From the NCBI GenBank assembly GCA_942159475.1, contig OW804096.1:130748941-130812940 (forward strand): a stretch of 64,000 nt of DNA. The letters are read 5' to 3'. Position numbers and translations under genes: made by a program. Shown here piece after piece: positions 27,244 through 38,995 of the stretch. The notes beneath the pieces were generated by a model, which saw only the letters and a list, made by a program, of their open reading frames with translations, was not told where the DNA came from and made no database searches. The DNA is from Sthenelais limicola (taxonomy: Eukaryota; Annelida; Polychaeta; Phyllodocida; Sigalionidae). The stretch's first letter is position 1. The number at the start of each line of letters is the position of its first letter.

Positions 27244-27873
27244 CTAATGGAAGAGAAGAGATACCTTGTCAGTAACACAGAGGGGCCACCTGGCACAGGG
27301 GAGGTTTGTGAGTCTGAATTGGGCAAAAGCGTTAGCTGTACAGGTCTTTGACATTTCCTCTTATGGCAGCATGTTGCGCCTGCGTCCTGCCAGGTCCAAC
27401 CACCTGCAGGGACAGGCAGAGCCCCGGAGAGCAAAAGGCTCTCTCCAGTCTAACCATCTGCTGGGGCAACACGCACGTCCCTTTCATTTGAGACGCAATA
27501 CACAATGAAGAGGTCAGAAATGTCCAAGGCTCAATCGAAGCAAGATGTGGGTGGGGCTGTAAACGCTAGCACACATTCAGGTTTGAAGGGCAGCAGGAAT
27601 GGCTGCTGCTACTGCTACTCTTTCCAAACACAGGCATACATGCATACTCGGTATTGGGTCAAAGGCAAATAGTGGAGCTGAGACAAAAGAAATGTTCTGG
27701 AAATGAGTCAGATGCACACACAGGGTTAGATACGGACAATCTGAGACAGAGATGACATGCAAGACGGTAGACATTGACAGAGGAGGACACACATCCAAAT
27801 GACCACAGTGTGGAACAGAGAGATGACAAGATATGGAGAGCATATATATGAGAATTGAAAAACGTGAACTTGC

Positions 27874-28497
27874 GTGATGGAGCTGGTGTAGGTGCTGGAG
27901 TTGTTCCATCACAGACACTGGCAAGCAGTTTGTCCAAGATGCCCTCCAACTCTCGGAAGTCTGGGGAAGTGAAATAATTGCCGTCTCTACGCTGGGGTTG
28001 GGACGAAATGGCCTTGAGTTCATTCTCGTCTACTGAGTTGGTAATACCAATGGCTATTACCTGGACGTTGTCACCTTGCAAGTCTTGAGCAATGGGCACT
28101 GTCCGGTCATTGTCAAATGTGGATTTGCCATCAGTGATGACGAGGGCCAGATTGGCAGCTTCTGGCCTGTCACCGTTGGCCACACTGAAGACCTGGCTTC
28201 TGGTGACCCAGAGTCCTCCTGATGTATTGGTATTGGCACCAGGATACCTGGTCTGCAGCACAGCATCTCTGGCCTGGCTCAGGTCTGTGTAGCGATTGAG
28301 TGGGAAGAGCAGCTGCCCTCTGTCACTAAAGACAACTGCTGCCACTCGGGTGCCTGCCCTGGGCAGACGATCTATGATGTTGGCTACAAACTGCAGCAGC
28401 AGAGCCCAGTTGTCATAGCTGTTGTCGTTGGGGTTTGCGTCTCTGATGCTTCCCGATCCGTCAATGACGAAAGCTACATCTAAATCAGCTTCGCATG
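27874..28497 (-). CDS. vWA domain exon A23 (208 aa, phase 1-1)
   Basis: Consensus protein; left intron has GAGACA. The right intron begins to diverge (CAGTCCAACC and TTTAAGACGC variants), as it approaches the array edge. Confidence 0.88.
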
Positions 28498-29127
28498 CTA
28501 ATGGAAGAGAAGAGATACCTTGTCAGTAACACAGAGGGGCCACCTGGCACAGGGGAGGTTTGTGAGTCTGAATTGGGCAAAAGCGTTAGCTGTACAGGTC
28601 TTTGACATTTCCTCTTATGGCAGCATGTTGCGCCTGCGTCCTGCCAGGTCCAACCACCTGCAGGGACAGGCAGAGCCCCGGAGAGCAAAAGGCTCTCTCC
28701 AGTCCAACCATCTGCTGGGGCGACACGCACGTCCCTTTCATTTAAGACGCAATACACAATGAAGAGGTCAGAAATGTCCAAGGCTCAATCGAAGCAAGAT
28801 GTGGGTGGGGCTGTAAACGCTAGCACACATTCAGGTTTGAAGGGCAGCAGGAATGGCTGCTGCTACTGCTACTCTTTCCAAAAACAGGCATACATGCATA
28901 CTCGGTATTGGGTCAAAGGCAAATAGTGGAACTGAGACAAAAGAAATGTTCTGGAAATGAGTCAGATGCACACACAGGGTTAGATACGGACAATCTGAGA
29001 CAGAGATGACATGCAAGACGGTAGACATTGACAGAGGAGGACACACATCCAAATGACCACAGTGTGGAACAGAGAGATGACAAGATATGGAGAGCATATA
29101 TATGAGAATTGAAAAACATGAACTTGC

Positions 29128-29751
29128 GTGATGGAGCTGGTGTAGGTGCTGGAGTTGTTCCATCACAGACACTGGCAAGCAGTTTGTCCAAGATGCCCTC
29201 CAACTCTCGGAAGTCTGGGGAAGTGAAATAATTGCCGTCTCTACGCTGGGGTTGGGACGAAATGGCCTTGAGTTCATTCTCGTCTACTGAGTTGGTAATA
29301 CCAATGGCTATTACCTGGACGTTGTCACCTTGCAAGTCTTGAGCAATGGGCACTGTCCGGTCATTGTCAAATGTGGATTTGCCATCAGTGATGACGAGGG
29401 CCAGATTGGCAGCTTCTGGCCTGTCACCGTTGGCCACACTGAAGACCTGGCTTCTGGTGACCCAGAGTCCTCCTGATGTATTGGTATTGGCACCAGGATA
29501 CCTGGTCTGCAGCACAGCATCTCTGGCCTGGCTCAGGTCTGTGTAGCGATTGAGTGGGAAGAGCAGCTGCCCTCTGTCACTAAAGACAACTGCTGCCACT
29601 CGGGTGCCTGACTTGGGCAGACGATCTATGATGTTGGCCACAAACTGCAGCAGCAGAGCCCAGTTGTCATAGCTGTTGTCGTTGGGGTTTGCGTCTCTGA
29701 TGCTTCCTGATCCGTCAATGACGAAAGCTACATCTAAATCACTTTGGCAAG
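29128..29751 (-). CDS. vWA domain exon A24, edge unit (208 aa, phase 1-1)
   Basis: First array A exon in transcription order and the most divergent copy. It reads LPKSGTRV where the others read LPRAGTRV, and its start is CT TGC CAA AGT instead of CA TGC GAA GCT. Acceptor AG at 29,752-29,753; donor GCAAGT kept. MIDAS and both Cys are intact. Extra differences also occur in its left intron (29,118; 28,882; 28,931). Confidence 0.88.
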
Positions 29752-30450
29752 CTAATAGAAGAAAAGAGGTACCTTGTCATTTGAAACTCTTTACTTTTTG
29801 TGTTAACCTCATGTGCATCTGAATTCTACCCGGTGTACACCCCATGATGAATTGATTATCTTTTGAGGTGTACTACACAGATATCAGCAATATCCATGGC
29901 TTTATTGATGTACATTACAAGTGGTAGCACACACACATTTAAGTTTTGACTGAGGACCCATTTGAGGGCTCATTATATGCTATCATGGGTTATTTACCAT
30001 GCTGACATGGGTCAGACACACACTGAGTATAACTCTTAGCACCTGTGTCCACATTTCTGGTCAATTTTTCACCTCATGATGGGTTCAAATAATACAACAA
30101 ATTCAAATATTTTGCTAGCTGCACAATTAAACACCAATTAAAAACATAGCTTTACTTTTGACGTCTTAGAAATATAGCTTAATGTATACCCTTAATGTTG
30201 AACTTACCATTGTTTTGTTTTTTTGTTCAAACTGTATTTTATATCAGAATCACAATGATCATGAATCACTTTGACACTCTAAATATTATATTATTTGATT
30301 TCATATTAAAGGTTCATTGGCTGATCTGAGGGGAGTATCGTAGGGTTCAATAATATTAATTACTTACATTTTCATGTCAGGGAACATTAATTATATTAGA
30401 AATGTTTTATTTGTATAATTGATGATGTGATGATATGAAAAGAAACTTAC
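29752..30450 (-). other. Intron between exon B1 and exon A24 (699 bp)
   Basis: AT-rich stretch with no reading frame, repeat or RNA gene that I can recognise. It separates array A from array B; similarity to the array A intron ends at about 29,779. It starts (right side, minus strand) with the only consensus GTAAGT donor of the window. Confidence 0.65.
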
Positions 30451-31071
30451 ATGGCTTTGGTGGTGTTGGTGCTGGTGTTGTTCTACATGCACTGGCCAGT
30501 AGTCCGTCAATCACACTCTCCAGCTGTCTAAAGTCAGGTGATGTGAAATAGTTGGAGTCTCTTACTTGAGGAAGAGATGATATGGCCTTTAGTTCATTCT
30601 CATCTACTGAATTTGTTACTCCTATGCTGATGACTTCAACATTATCTCTTCTCAAGTCCTCTGCAATAGGAACGGTCCTTTGGTTGTCAAAGGTCGACTT
30701 GCCATCTGTGATGACAATAGCCAGGTTACGCACCTCAGGACGGTCTCCATTGTTGACATTGAATAGTTGATTCCTTGCAACCCAGAGACCCCCAGAGGTA
30801 TTGGTATTAGCTCCAGGATACTGGGTGCTAAGTATTGCTTCCCTTGCTTGAGCAAGATTTGAGTGCTCATTGAGGCCAAATAAGAGAACTCCACGATCAC
30901 TGAAGAGAACAGCTCCAACGCGAGTGCCAGACCTGGGTAGTCTGTCAATGATGTTTGCAACAAATTGGAGGAGTAGGTTCCAATTGTCATATGATCCATC
31001 AGATGGGTTTGCATCTCGGATGCTTCCTGATCCATCGATGATGATACCTATATCTACATCAGCTTCACATG
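30451..31071 (-). CDS. vWA domain exon B1 (207 aa, phase 1-1)
   Basis: vWA exon reading DVDIGIIIDGSGSIRDAN at its start, with the NTNTSGG Thr and VITDGKS Asp of the MIDAS, a Cys before and after the domain and a TTPAPTPPKP tail. It is the only exon with a full-consensus GT donor (GTAAGT, 30,445-30,450), at the same position and phase where its sisters have GC. Acceptor AG at 31,072-31,073. The second Ile in GIIID replaces the Phe seen in most families. Confidence 0.87.
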
Positions 31072-31494
31072 CTGATAAATGATAAAGTGGGATAGTTATT
31101 TCATCTGTCATCTTCATGAAATTGACTCAAAATTCAGACTTGAAGAAATCAGGAAAAGGAGTGTAAAGATGAAGATATTTTTGAAAAGAGCAGAATGGGG
31201 CATGATTCAGATGATTAAGGTAACATTGATGAGGGGTGAACAATAATTTCTACCTAACTAGTTTCTAATGAGTGCAGTTGATTTATATTTAATTAGAATA
31301 TGTTCATGAAAACTAATTCAATGGCAGAGCTGAAGCTCAGAGATAAATGAAACAATTGTATGAGGAGGTTGTATGACTGCTGTTTGAAATTCGTAGACTG
31401 ATATGACTTCATTTTTCTTAAAATGATGTATATATAGATTCATGGTTTTCTTACAAGTAAACACATGCTTGGGATAAATAAAAAGGAAACTTGC
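31072..31494 (-). other. Intron between B2 and B1 (423 bp)
   Basis: AT-rich intron, similar along its length to the 428-bp intron at 32,116-32,543. Nothing else recognised in either. Confidence 0.65.
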
Positions 31495-32115
31495 TTGGCT
31501 TTGGTGGTGTTGGTGCTGGAGTTGTTCTACATGCACTTGCCAGTAGTCCGTCAATCACACTCTCCAGCTGTCTAAAGTCAGGTGATGTGAAATAGTTGGA
31601 GTCTCTTACTTGAGGAAGAGATGATATGGCCTTTAGTTCATTCTCATCTACTGAATTTGTTACTCCTATGCTGATGACTTCAACATTATCTCTTCTCAAG
31701 TCCTCTGCAATAGGAACGGTCCTTTGGTTGTCAAAGGTCGACTTGCCATCTGTGATGACAATAGCCAGGTTACGCACCTCAGGACGGTCTCCATTGTTGA
31801 CATTGAATAGTTGATTCCTTGCAACCCAGAGACCCCCAGAGGTATTGGTATTAGCTCCAGGATACTGGGTGCTAAGTATTGCTTCCCTTGCTTGAGCAAG
31901 ATTTGAGTGCTCATTGAGGCCAAATAAGAGAACTCCACGATCACTGAAGAGAACAGCTCCAACACGAGTGCCAGACCTGGGTAGTCGGTCAATGATGTTT
32001 GCAACAAATTGGAGGAGTAGGTTCCAGTTGTCATATGATCCATCAGATGGGTTTGCATCTCGGATGCTTCCTGATCCATCGATGATGATACCTATATCTA
32101 CATCAGCTTCACATG
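31495..32115 (-). CDS. vWA domain exon B2 (207 aa, phase 1-1)
   Basis: Almost identical protein to B1, with TTPAPTPPKP tail; donor is GCAAGT (31,489-31,494) and acceptor AG at 32,116-32,117. MIDAS and Cys pair intact. A tandem copy of B1/B3 as the introns are also similar. Confidence 0.87.
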
Positions 32116-32543
32116 CTGATGAATGGTAAATGGTAAAGTGGGATAATTATTTCGTCTGTCATCTTCATGAAATTGACTCAAAATTTGGACTTGAAGAAAT
32201 CAGGAAAAGGAGTGTATAGATGAAGATATTTTGGCAAAAAGCAGAATGGGGCATGATTCAAATGATTACGGTAACATCGATGAGGGGTGAACAATAATTT
32301 CTACCTAACTAGTTTCTAATGAGTTCAGTATATTCCTATTTAATTAGAATATGTTCATGAAAACTAATTCAATGGCAGAGCTGAAGCTCAGAGACAAATG
32401 AAACAATTGTATGAGGAGGTTGTATGACTGTGCTGCTTGAAATTCGTAGACTGATATGACTTCATTTTTCTTAAAATGATATATAGGTTCATGGTTTTGC
32501 TACAAGTAAACACATGCTTGGGATAAATAAGAAGAAAACTTGC
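32116..32543 (-). other. Intron between B3 and B2 (428 bp)
   Basis: Tandem copy of the intron at 31,072-31,494 with small insertions and deletions. No gene or element recognised. Confidence 0.65.
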
Positions 32544-33182
32544 TTGGTTTTGGTGGTGTAGGTGCTGGAGTTGTTGCAGGTGCTGGTGTTGTTCTACATG
32601 CACTGGCCAGTAGTCCGTCAATCACACTCTCCAGCTGTCTAAAGTCAGGTGATGTGAAATAGTTGGAGTCTCTTACTTGAGGAAGAGATGATATGGCCTT
32701 TAGTTCATTCTCATCTACTGAATTTGTTACTCCTATGCTGATGACTTCAACATTATCTCTTCTCAAGTCCTCTGCAATAGGAACGGTCCTTTGGTTGTCA
32801 AAGGTCGACTTGCCATCTGTGATGACAATAGCCAGGTTACGCACCTCAGGACGGTCTCCATTGTTGACATTGAATAGTTGATTCCTTGCAACCCAGAGAC
32901 CCCCAGAGGTATTGGTATTAGCTCCAGGATACTGGGTGCTAAGTATTGCTTCCCTTGCTTGAGCAAGATTTGAGTGCTCATTGAGGCCAAATAAGAGAAC
33001 TCCACGATCACTGAAGAGAACAGCTCCAACGCGAGTGCCAGACCTGGGTAGTCTGTCAATGATATTTGCAACAAATTGGAGGAGTAGGTTCCAGTTGTCA
33101 TATGATCCATCAGACGGGTTTGCATCTCGGATGCTTCCTGATCCATCAATGATGAAGCCTATATCTACATCAGCTTCACATG
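32544..33182 (-). CDS. vWA domain exon B3 (213 aa, phase 1-1)
   Basis: As B1 and B2, but the Thr/Pro tail is six residues longer (TTPAPATTPAPTPPKP), an in-frame 18-bp expansion of the tail repeat. Reads GFIIDGSGS at the MIDAS. Donor GCAAGT, acceptor AG at 33,183-33,184. Confidence 0.87.
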
Positions 33183-33795
33183 CTGATGAAATGGAATTGT
33201 ATGTTTAATTAGGTGAATCAACTATCAATTATATTAGCTTTAATGATTCATGATTAAATATTTAAGTGATTGGATATTGGTAAGGTGATGGCGATAATTA
33301 ATTCTAAAAAATATACAGAATCAAAGTCACATCCTTTGACAAGATCAACAAGGTAAGTTTTTGTGTGTATAAGCAGTGATTCAAACAACATCAATTTATG
33401 AAATCCTTGACACCCCAAACAATAAGTCATGCAGACACAAGTTATGACAAGACGGGACATATAAAACAGAAACAAATTTTTATTATTTTTATGAGGAGGT
33501 TTCATCATGGTATAACTGATGATGTGAATGAATACAAATTAATGTAAACCTGAGGAATTGATGGTGATGATGCATATGGGTTAGGATATTGAGCACATTA
33601 GGTATGTACAGTACCTTTCAACAGATTGGAAAGAAACAAATGGACGATTTGAAAGGTGAAGACAACGGGGAGTTGATAGACTAGAATATGATCATGAACA
33701 TGCACGACAATAAGGTTATGACAAAGGAAACAAAAAACACAGACAGACACATTAAACTTAAGCTCCCATCAAGCCCTTGAAAATGTTTAACTTGC
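33183..33795 (-). other. Intron between exon C and B3 (613 bp)
   Basis: AT-rich, unrelated by eye to the other introns. A short minus-strand open frame (33,254-33,508) has no recognisable domain and no splice context; I do not call it a gene. Confidence 0.6.
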
Positions 33796-34410
33796 TTGGT
33801 TGTGTTGGTGCAGGTGTCACACGGCAGGCACTTTGTAGAAGACTATCAAGTATTCCCTCCAGCTCTCGGAAATCGGGTGATGTAAAATAATCACTATCTT
33901 TCCTTTGTGGCAATGATGAAATTCCTCTCAGTTCATTTTCATCTACCGAGTTCGTAATTCCAATAACAATAATCTGAACGCCATCTTGACGCAAGTTTCC
34001 TGCTATTGGTAATGTTAACTGGTTATCAAAAGTTGATTTTCCATCGGTGATGACGATGGCAAGATTCTTCACATTTTGCCTATCCCCGTTCCTTGGGTTG
34101 AAAAGTTGACTTCTAGCAACCCAGAGCCCTCCTGATGTATTTGTGTTAGCACCAGGATATTGTGTTTGCAAGATAGATGCACTTGCATCATCCAGATTTG
34201 GATAGCGATCAAGAGGGAAGAGAAGATTGCCTCTGTCACTAAAAACCACGGCTGCCACCCTTGTGCCAGATCTTGGAAGACGATTTATGATGTTAGCCAC
34301 AAATTGCAGCAGAAGATTCCAGTTATCATAGCTGTCATCAGCTGGATTTGCATCTCTAATGCTTCCTGATCCATCAATTATGAACCCTATATCGAGATCA
34401 GCTGCGCAGG
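33796..34410 (-). CDS. Singleton vWA domain exon C (205 aa, phase 1-1)
   Basis: A single unduplicated vWA exon, intermediate between families A and B: DLDIGFIIDGSGSIRDANPA at the start, PLDRYPNL in the middle, NTNTSGGLW and VITDGKS for the MIDAS, Cys on both sides and a short TPAPTQPS tail. Donor GCAAGT at 33,790-33,795; acceptor TTTCCACAG, AG at 34,411-34,412. The frame stays open to the right for about 25 hydrophobic codons to an ATG, but this is the pyrimidine tract of the acceptor rather than a convincing signal peptide. Confidence 0.86.
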
Positions 34411-35303
34411 CTGTGGAAATACAGCAATAAAACGTGATCAATATTGCATCAATATAAATACATGATATAAATTCTGCCACCAGTATCCTCTGGAAGTTTT
34501 ATAGACTTGTATCTAAAAAAATTATCAATAAAACGATATCTGGAAGGAATGAGGATAAATTAGAAAACATGAAATTGATGAAGAATGTATGAGATCAGGG
34601 TAATGAAATACCCTATAATATTATGCACCCTGTAAACCAGAAGAGTATTTCATCAGTTCAAAGATAAATTAATCATATCAACAAACATTGGTATAAATGA
34701 TACAAAGGTTTTGTCAATCAATGGAACATGAATAACAAAAATAACCAGTGATGTGGCATTTTAGGGCCATAACAACAGGGAGGGTAAAAATTCATGACAA
34801 TCACATAAGAAACAAAGGCTATGAAAGAAATTAAGATTTGAGAATAATGAAAATTATGAATACAGGTAGGATGTTGATTTAATTTGCAAACTAATCAGAA
34901 ATCGGAGTAATAGTATATACCTGAAAACATATTATTACAAAGTTCCTTCTGCAGGTGTAAGAAAGGGGTAAAAACTATCTAAGTGAAGCAAATGTAGTTA
35001 ATGACACATGCCTCGTAAACCAACAATAAACAAAGAGGGACATTGAAACGAACAGGAGAAAATTATTTCACATAGAAACAAAGTGGAATGATAATTAAGG
35101 CTTCACTATTTCTACCAGACTTCTGTATTTATCTGATTTAATGGAAAGGCATCATTCATGGTGCAAACGTCAATTATTCTATTGCTACAGCTAGAAGATA
35201 ATTTCAGGCATGATAAGGATTGTAAAGGAACTACTGCAAATCCTTATGAAAATCCCTAGGGCTACGTTGTTAACAATAGAGTTGACTCAGTGATTGTACT
35301 TGC
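34411..35303 (-). other. Intron between D1 and exon C (893 bp)
   Basis: AT-rich, no open frame of note and no recognised repeat or RNA gene. Confidence 0.6.
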
Positions 35304-35954
35304 GTATTGGTGTGCTGGTGGGTCTATCAGATGTGGTTGGTAATGTAGTCTCTGGCTGACAAAACGAGGCTAGTAAACTTTCAATTATTGTCTCCAACTG
35401 CTGGAAATCAGTTGATGTGTAATAGTTTTCACCCAGTGTTTGGGGAGGTGAGGAAATGGCTTTGAGTTCAATCTCATCAATGGAGTCAGTGATTCCTATG
35501 CTAATAATTTCGACTCCATCTTGTCTTAAATCCTCAGCCACTATGAGAGTCTTATCACTGTCATAGGTAGATTTGCCATCGGTTATAACTATGGCCAGCT
35601 GGGATGCATCTGTTCTGGTATTGATGCTTGAGTGAAAGAGAGAGGTACGTGCAACATAGAGACCTCCTGATGTGTTTGTGTTTGCATCAGGATAGCGAGT
35701 TGCAAGAATGAAGTCTCTGGCACCATCCAGATTGGATTCAAACTGCTGAAAGTCAAAGAGAAGTCTGCCCCTGTCACTAAAGAGGACTGCTCCTACACGG
35801 GTACCAGTCTGTGGCAGACCATCTATGATATTGGCCACAAAGTTCAATAAGAGACTCCAGTTGTCAAAAGAGCCATCCCTAGGGTTGGCCTGCCTAATGC
35901 TTCCTGAGCCATCTATGATGAATCCAATGTCAATATTCCTCTTGCATTGTTGAA
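35304..35954 (-). CDS. vWA domain exon D1, edge unit (217 aa, phase 1-1)
   Basis: Family D vWA exon with intact MIDAS and Cys pair. The tail differs from the other eleven (SDRPTSTPIR instead of SERPTTTQTS), as expected for an edge copy escaping homogenisation. Has Arg in ATRYP. Acceptor AG 35,955-35,956, donor GCAAGT. Confidence 0.87.
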
Positions 35955-36226
35955 CTGTGCAATGGGAAAATAGTATTTTGTATCATTCATCTTCATTGGA
36001 ACTACTCAAAGCTACTCTATTGCTGTATTCATTCTGTTACTTATGGATAAAACAAAACTTGACTAAGTTAGACAACACTGATGTAATTCTATCCATGGCT
36101 AAACCTAACAGTGGAAAGTCAATCAACAGAAAACTATATCAGAATGCCCTTTCTTCGACTCAACATGCAATGTCCTAGAGCTACATTTCAACAATTAAAG
36201 CAAGTTGAGGCTGTGATTGTACTTGC

Positions 36227-36877
36227 TTGTTTGTGTGGTGGTGGGCCTCTCAGATGTGGTTGGTAATGTAGTCTCTGGCTGACAAAACGAGGCTAGTAAA
36301 CTTTCAATTATTGTCTCCAACTGCTGGAAATCAGTTGATGTGTAATAGTTTTCACCCAGTGTTTGGGGCGGTGAGGAAATGGCTTTGAGTTCAATCTCAT
36401 CAATGGAGTCAGTGATTCCTATGCTAATGATTTCGACTCCATCTTGTCTTAAATCCTCGGCCACTATGAGTGTCTTATCACTGTCATAGGTAGATTTGCC
36501 ATCGGTTATAACTATGGCCAGCTGGGATGCATCTGTTCTGGTATTGATGCTTGAGTGAAAGAGAGAGGTACGGGCAACATAGAGACCTCCTGATGTGTTT
36601 GTGTTTGCATCAGGATAGCTAGTTGCAAGAATGAAGTCTCTGGCACCATCCAGATTGGATTCAAACTGCTGAAAGTCAAAGAGAAGTCTGCCCCTGTCAC
36701 TAAAGAGGACTGCTCCTACACGGGTACCAGTCTGTGGCAGACCATCTATGATATTGGCCACAAAGTTCAATAAGAGACTCCAGTTGTCAAAAGAGCCATC
36801 CCTAGGGTTGGCCTGCCTAATGCTTCCTGAGCCATCTATGATGAATCCAATGTCAATATTCCTCTTGCATTGTTGAA
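36227..36877 (-). CDS. vWA domain exon D2 (217 aa, phase 1-1)
   Basis: Family D vWA exon, Ser in ATSYP and Gln after the second Cys. Intact MIDAS, AG acceptor and GCAAGT donor. Confidence 0.87.
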
Positions 36878-37149
36878 CTGTGCAATGGGAAAATAGTATT
36901 TTGTATCATTCATCTTTATTGGAACTACTCAAAGCTACTCTATTGCTGTATTCATTCTGTTACTTATGGATAAAACAAAACTTGACTAAGTTAGACAACA
37001 CTGATGTAATTCTATCCATGGCTAAACCTAACAGTGGAAAGTCAATCAACAGAAAACTATATCAGAATGCCCTTTCTTCGACTCAACATGCAATGTCCTA
37101 GAGCTACATTTCAACGATTAAAGCAAGTTGAGGCTGTGATTGTACTTGC

Positions 37150-37800
37150 TTGTTTGTGTGGTGGTGGGCCTCTCAGATGTGGTTGGTAATGTAGTCTCTG
37201 GCTGACAAAACGAGGCTAGTAAACTTTCAATTATTGTCTCCAACTGCTGGAAATCAGTTGATGTGTAATAGTTTTCACCCAGTGTTTGGGGAGGTGAGGA
37301 AATGGCTTTGAGTTCAATCTCATCAATGGAGTCAGTGATTCCTATGCTAATGATTTCGACTCCATCTTGTCTTAAATCCTCGGCCACTATGAGTGTCTTA
37401 TCACTGTCATAGGTAGATTTGCCATCGGTTATAACTATGGCCAGCTGGGATGCATCTGTTCTGGTATTGATGCTTGAGTGAAAGAGAGAGGTACGGGCAA
37501 CATAGAGACCTCCTGATGTGTTTGTGTTTGCATCAGGATAGCTAGTTGCAAGAATGAAGTCTCTGGCACCATCCAGATTGGATTCAAACTGCTGAAAGTC
37601 AAAGAGAAGTCTGCCCCTGTCACTAAAGAGGACTGCTCCTACACGGGTACCAGTCTGTGGCAGACCATCTATGATATTGGCCACAAAGTTCAATAAGAGA
37701 CTCCAGTTGTCAAAAGAGCCATCCCTAGGGTTGGCCTGCCTAATGCTTCCTGAGCCATCTATGATGAATCCAATGTCAATATTCCTCTTGCATTGTTGAA
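37150..37800 (-). CDS. vWA domain exon D3 (217 aa, phase 1-1)
   Basis: Protein identical to D2 over the domain. Intact MIDAS, AG acceptor and GCAAGT donor. Confidence 0.87.
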
Positions 37801-38072
37801 CTGTGCAATGGGAAAATAGTATTTTGTATCATTCATCTTCATTGAAACTACTCAAGGCTACTCAATTTCTGTATTCATTCTGCTACCTATGGATGAAACA
37901 AAACTTGACTAAGTTAGACAACACTGATGTAATTCTATCCATGGCTAAACCTAACAGTGGAAAGTCAATCAACAGAAAACTATATCAGAATGCCCTTTCT
38001 TGGACTCAACTACCAATGTCCTAGAGCTACATTTCAACGATTAAAGCAAGTTGAGGCTGTGATTGTACTTGC

Positions 38073-38723
38073 TTGTTTGTGTGGTGGTGGGCCTCTCAGA
38101 TGTGGTTGGTAATGTAGTCTCTGGCTGACAAAACGAGGCTAGTAAACTTTCAATTATTGTCTCCAACTGCTGGAAATCAGTTGATGTGTAATAGTTTTCA
38201 CCCAGTGTTTGGGGAGGTGAGGAAATGGCTTTGAGTTCAATCTCATCAATGGAGTCAGTGATTCCTATGCTAATAATTTCGACTCCATCTTGTCTTAAAT
38301 CCTCGGCCACTATGAGTGTCTTATCACTGTCATAGGTAGATTTGCCATCGGTTATAACTATGGCCAGCTGGGATGCATCTGTTCTGGTATTGATGCTTGA
38401 GTGAAAGAGAGAGGTACGTGCAACATAGAGACCTCCTGATGTGTTTGTGTTTGCATCAGGATAGCTAGTTGCAAGAATGAAGTCTCTGGCACCATCCAGA
38501 TTGGATTCAAACTGCTGAAAGTCAAATAGAAGTCTGCCCCTGTCACTAAAGAGGACTGCTCCTACACGGGTACCAGTCTGTGGCAGACCATCTATGATAT
38601 TGGCCACAAAGTTCAATAAGAGACTCCAGTTGTCAAAAGAGCCATCCCTAGGGTTGGCCTGCCTAATGCTTCCTGAGCCATCTATGATGAATCCAATGTC
38701 AATATTCCTCTTGCATTGTTGAA
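38073..38723 (-). CDS. vWA domain exon D4 (217 aa, phase 1-1)
   Basis: Same domain protein as D2/D3; carries a silent A in the LLFDF region (TCAAATAGAAG) shared with D5 and D9-D11. GCAAGT donor. Confidence 0.87.
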
Positions 38724-38995
38724 CTGTGCAATGGGAAAATAGTATTTTGTATCATTCATCTTCATTGAAACTACTCAAGGCTACTCAATTTCTGTATTCA
38801 TTCTGCTACCTATGGATAAAACAGAACTTGACTAAGTTAGACAACAATGATGTAATTCTATCTATGGCTAAACCTAACAGTGGAAAGTCAATCAACAGAA
38901 AGCTAAATCAGAATGCCCTTTCTGGGACTCATCATGCAATGTTGTGAAGCTACATTTCAACGATTAAAGCAAGTTGAGGCTGTGATTGTACTTGC

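Larger units (their letters stand above)
1..29779 (-). repeat. Array A: 24 tandem 1,254-bp units, each one vWA exon plus intron
   Basis: Twenty-four head-to-tail units repeat with a period of exactly 1,254 bp and no net length change between any neighbours. Each unit holds a 624-bp vWA exon and a 630-bp intron; the intron is as well conserved as the exon, with only scattered single-base differences. The array begins before the window, so 24 is a minimum. The right-most unit is the most divergent and similarity stops near 29,779. Exon protein (208 residues including the split first codon): Cys2, MIDAS DGSGS at 13-17, Thr90 in the NTNTSGG loop, Asp123 in VITDGKS, Cys196, then a TTPAPTPAPS tail. 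The acceptor is a pyrimidine-rich tract ending TTCCATTAG; the donor is GCAAGT. Near-identity of introns and exons shows very recent expansion or ongoing homogenisation. An assembly artefact is possible but unit-specific variants argue for a real array. Confidence 0.95.
30440..33190 (-). repeat. Array B: three tandem vWA exon units of about 1.05 kb
   Basis: Three vWA exons of one family, 1,044 and 1,067 bp apart at their 5' ends. Exon proteins are almost identical; the two internal introns are similar to each other but carry small insertions and deletions, so this array is older than array A. The outer flanks of the first and third exons are unrelated to the internal introns, as expected at array edges. 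Confidence 0.85.

Noticed and set aside
1..29779. CRISPR-like or satellite array
   Set aside because: The long exact period and the splice-bounded vWA exons make this a coding exon array of an animal; there are no short repeats with variable spacers.
33796..34480. Hydrophobic reading frame with an ATG just 5' of exon C, resembling a signal peptide
   Set aside because: It lies across a good acceptor (TTTCCACAG) and its Phe/Ile/Tyr/Leu content follows from the pyrimidine tract. Similar short extensions occur before exons E1, F, G3 and G4. No promoter or leader exon supports a start.
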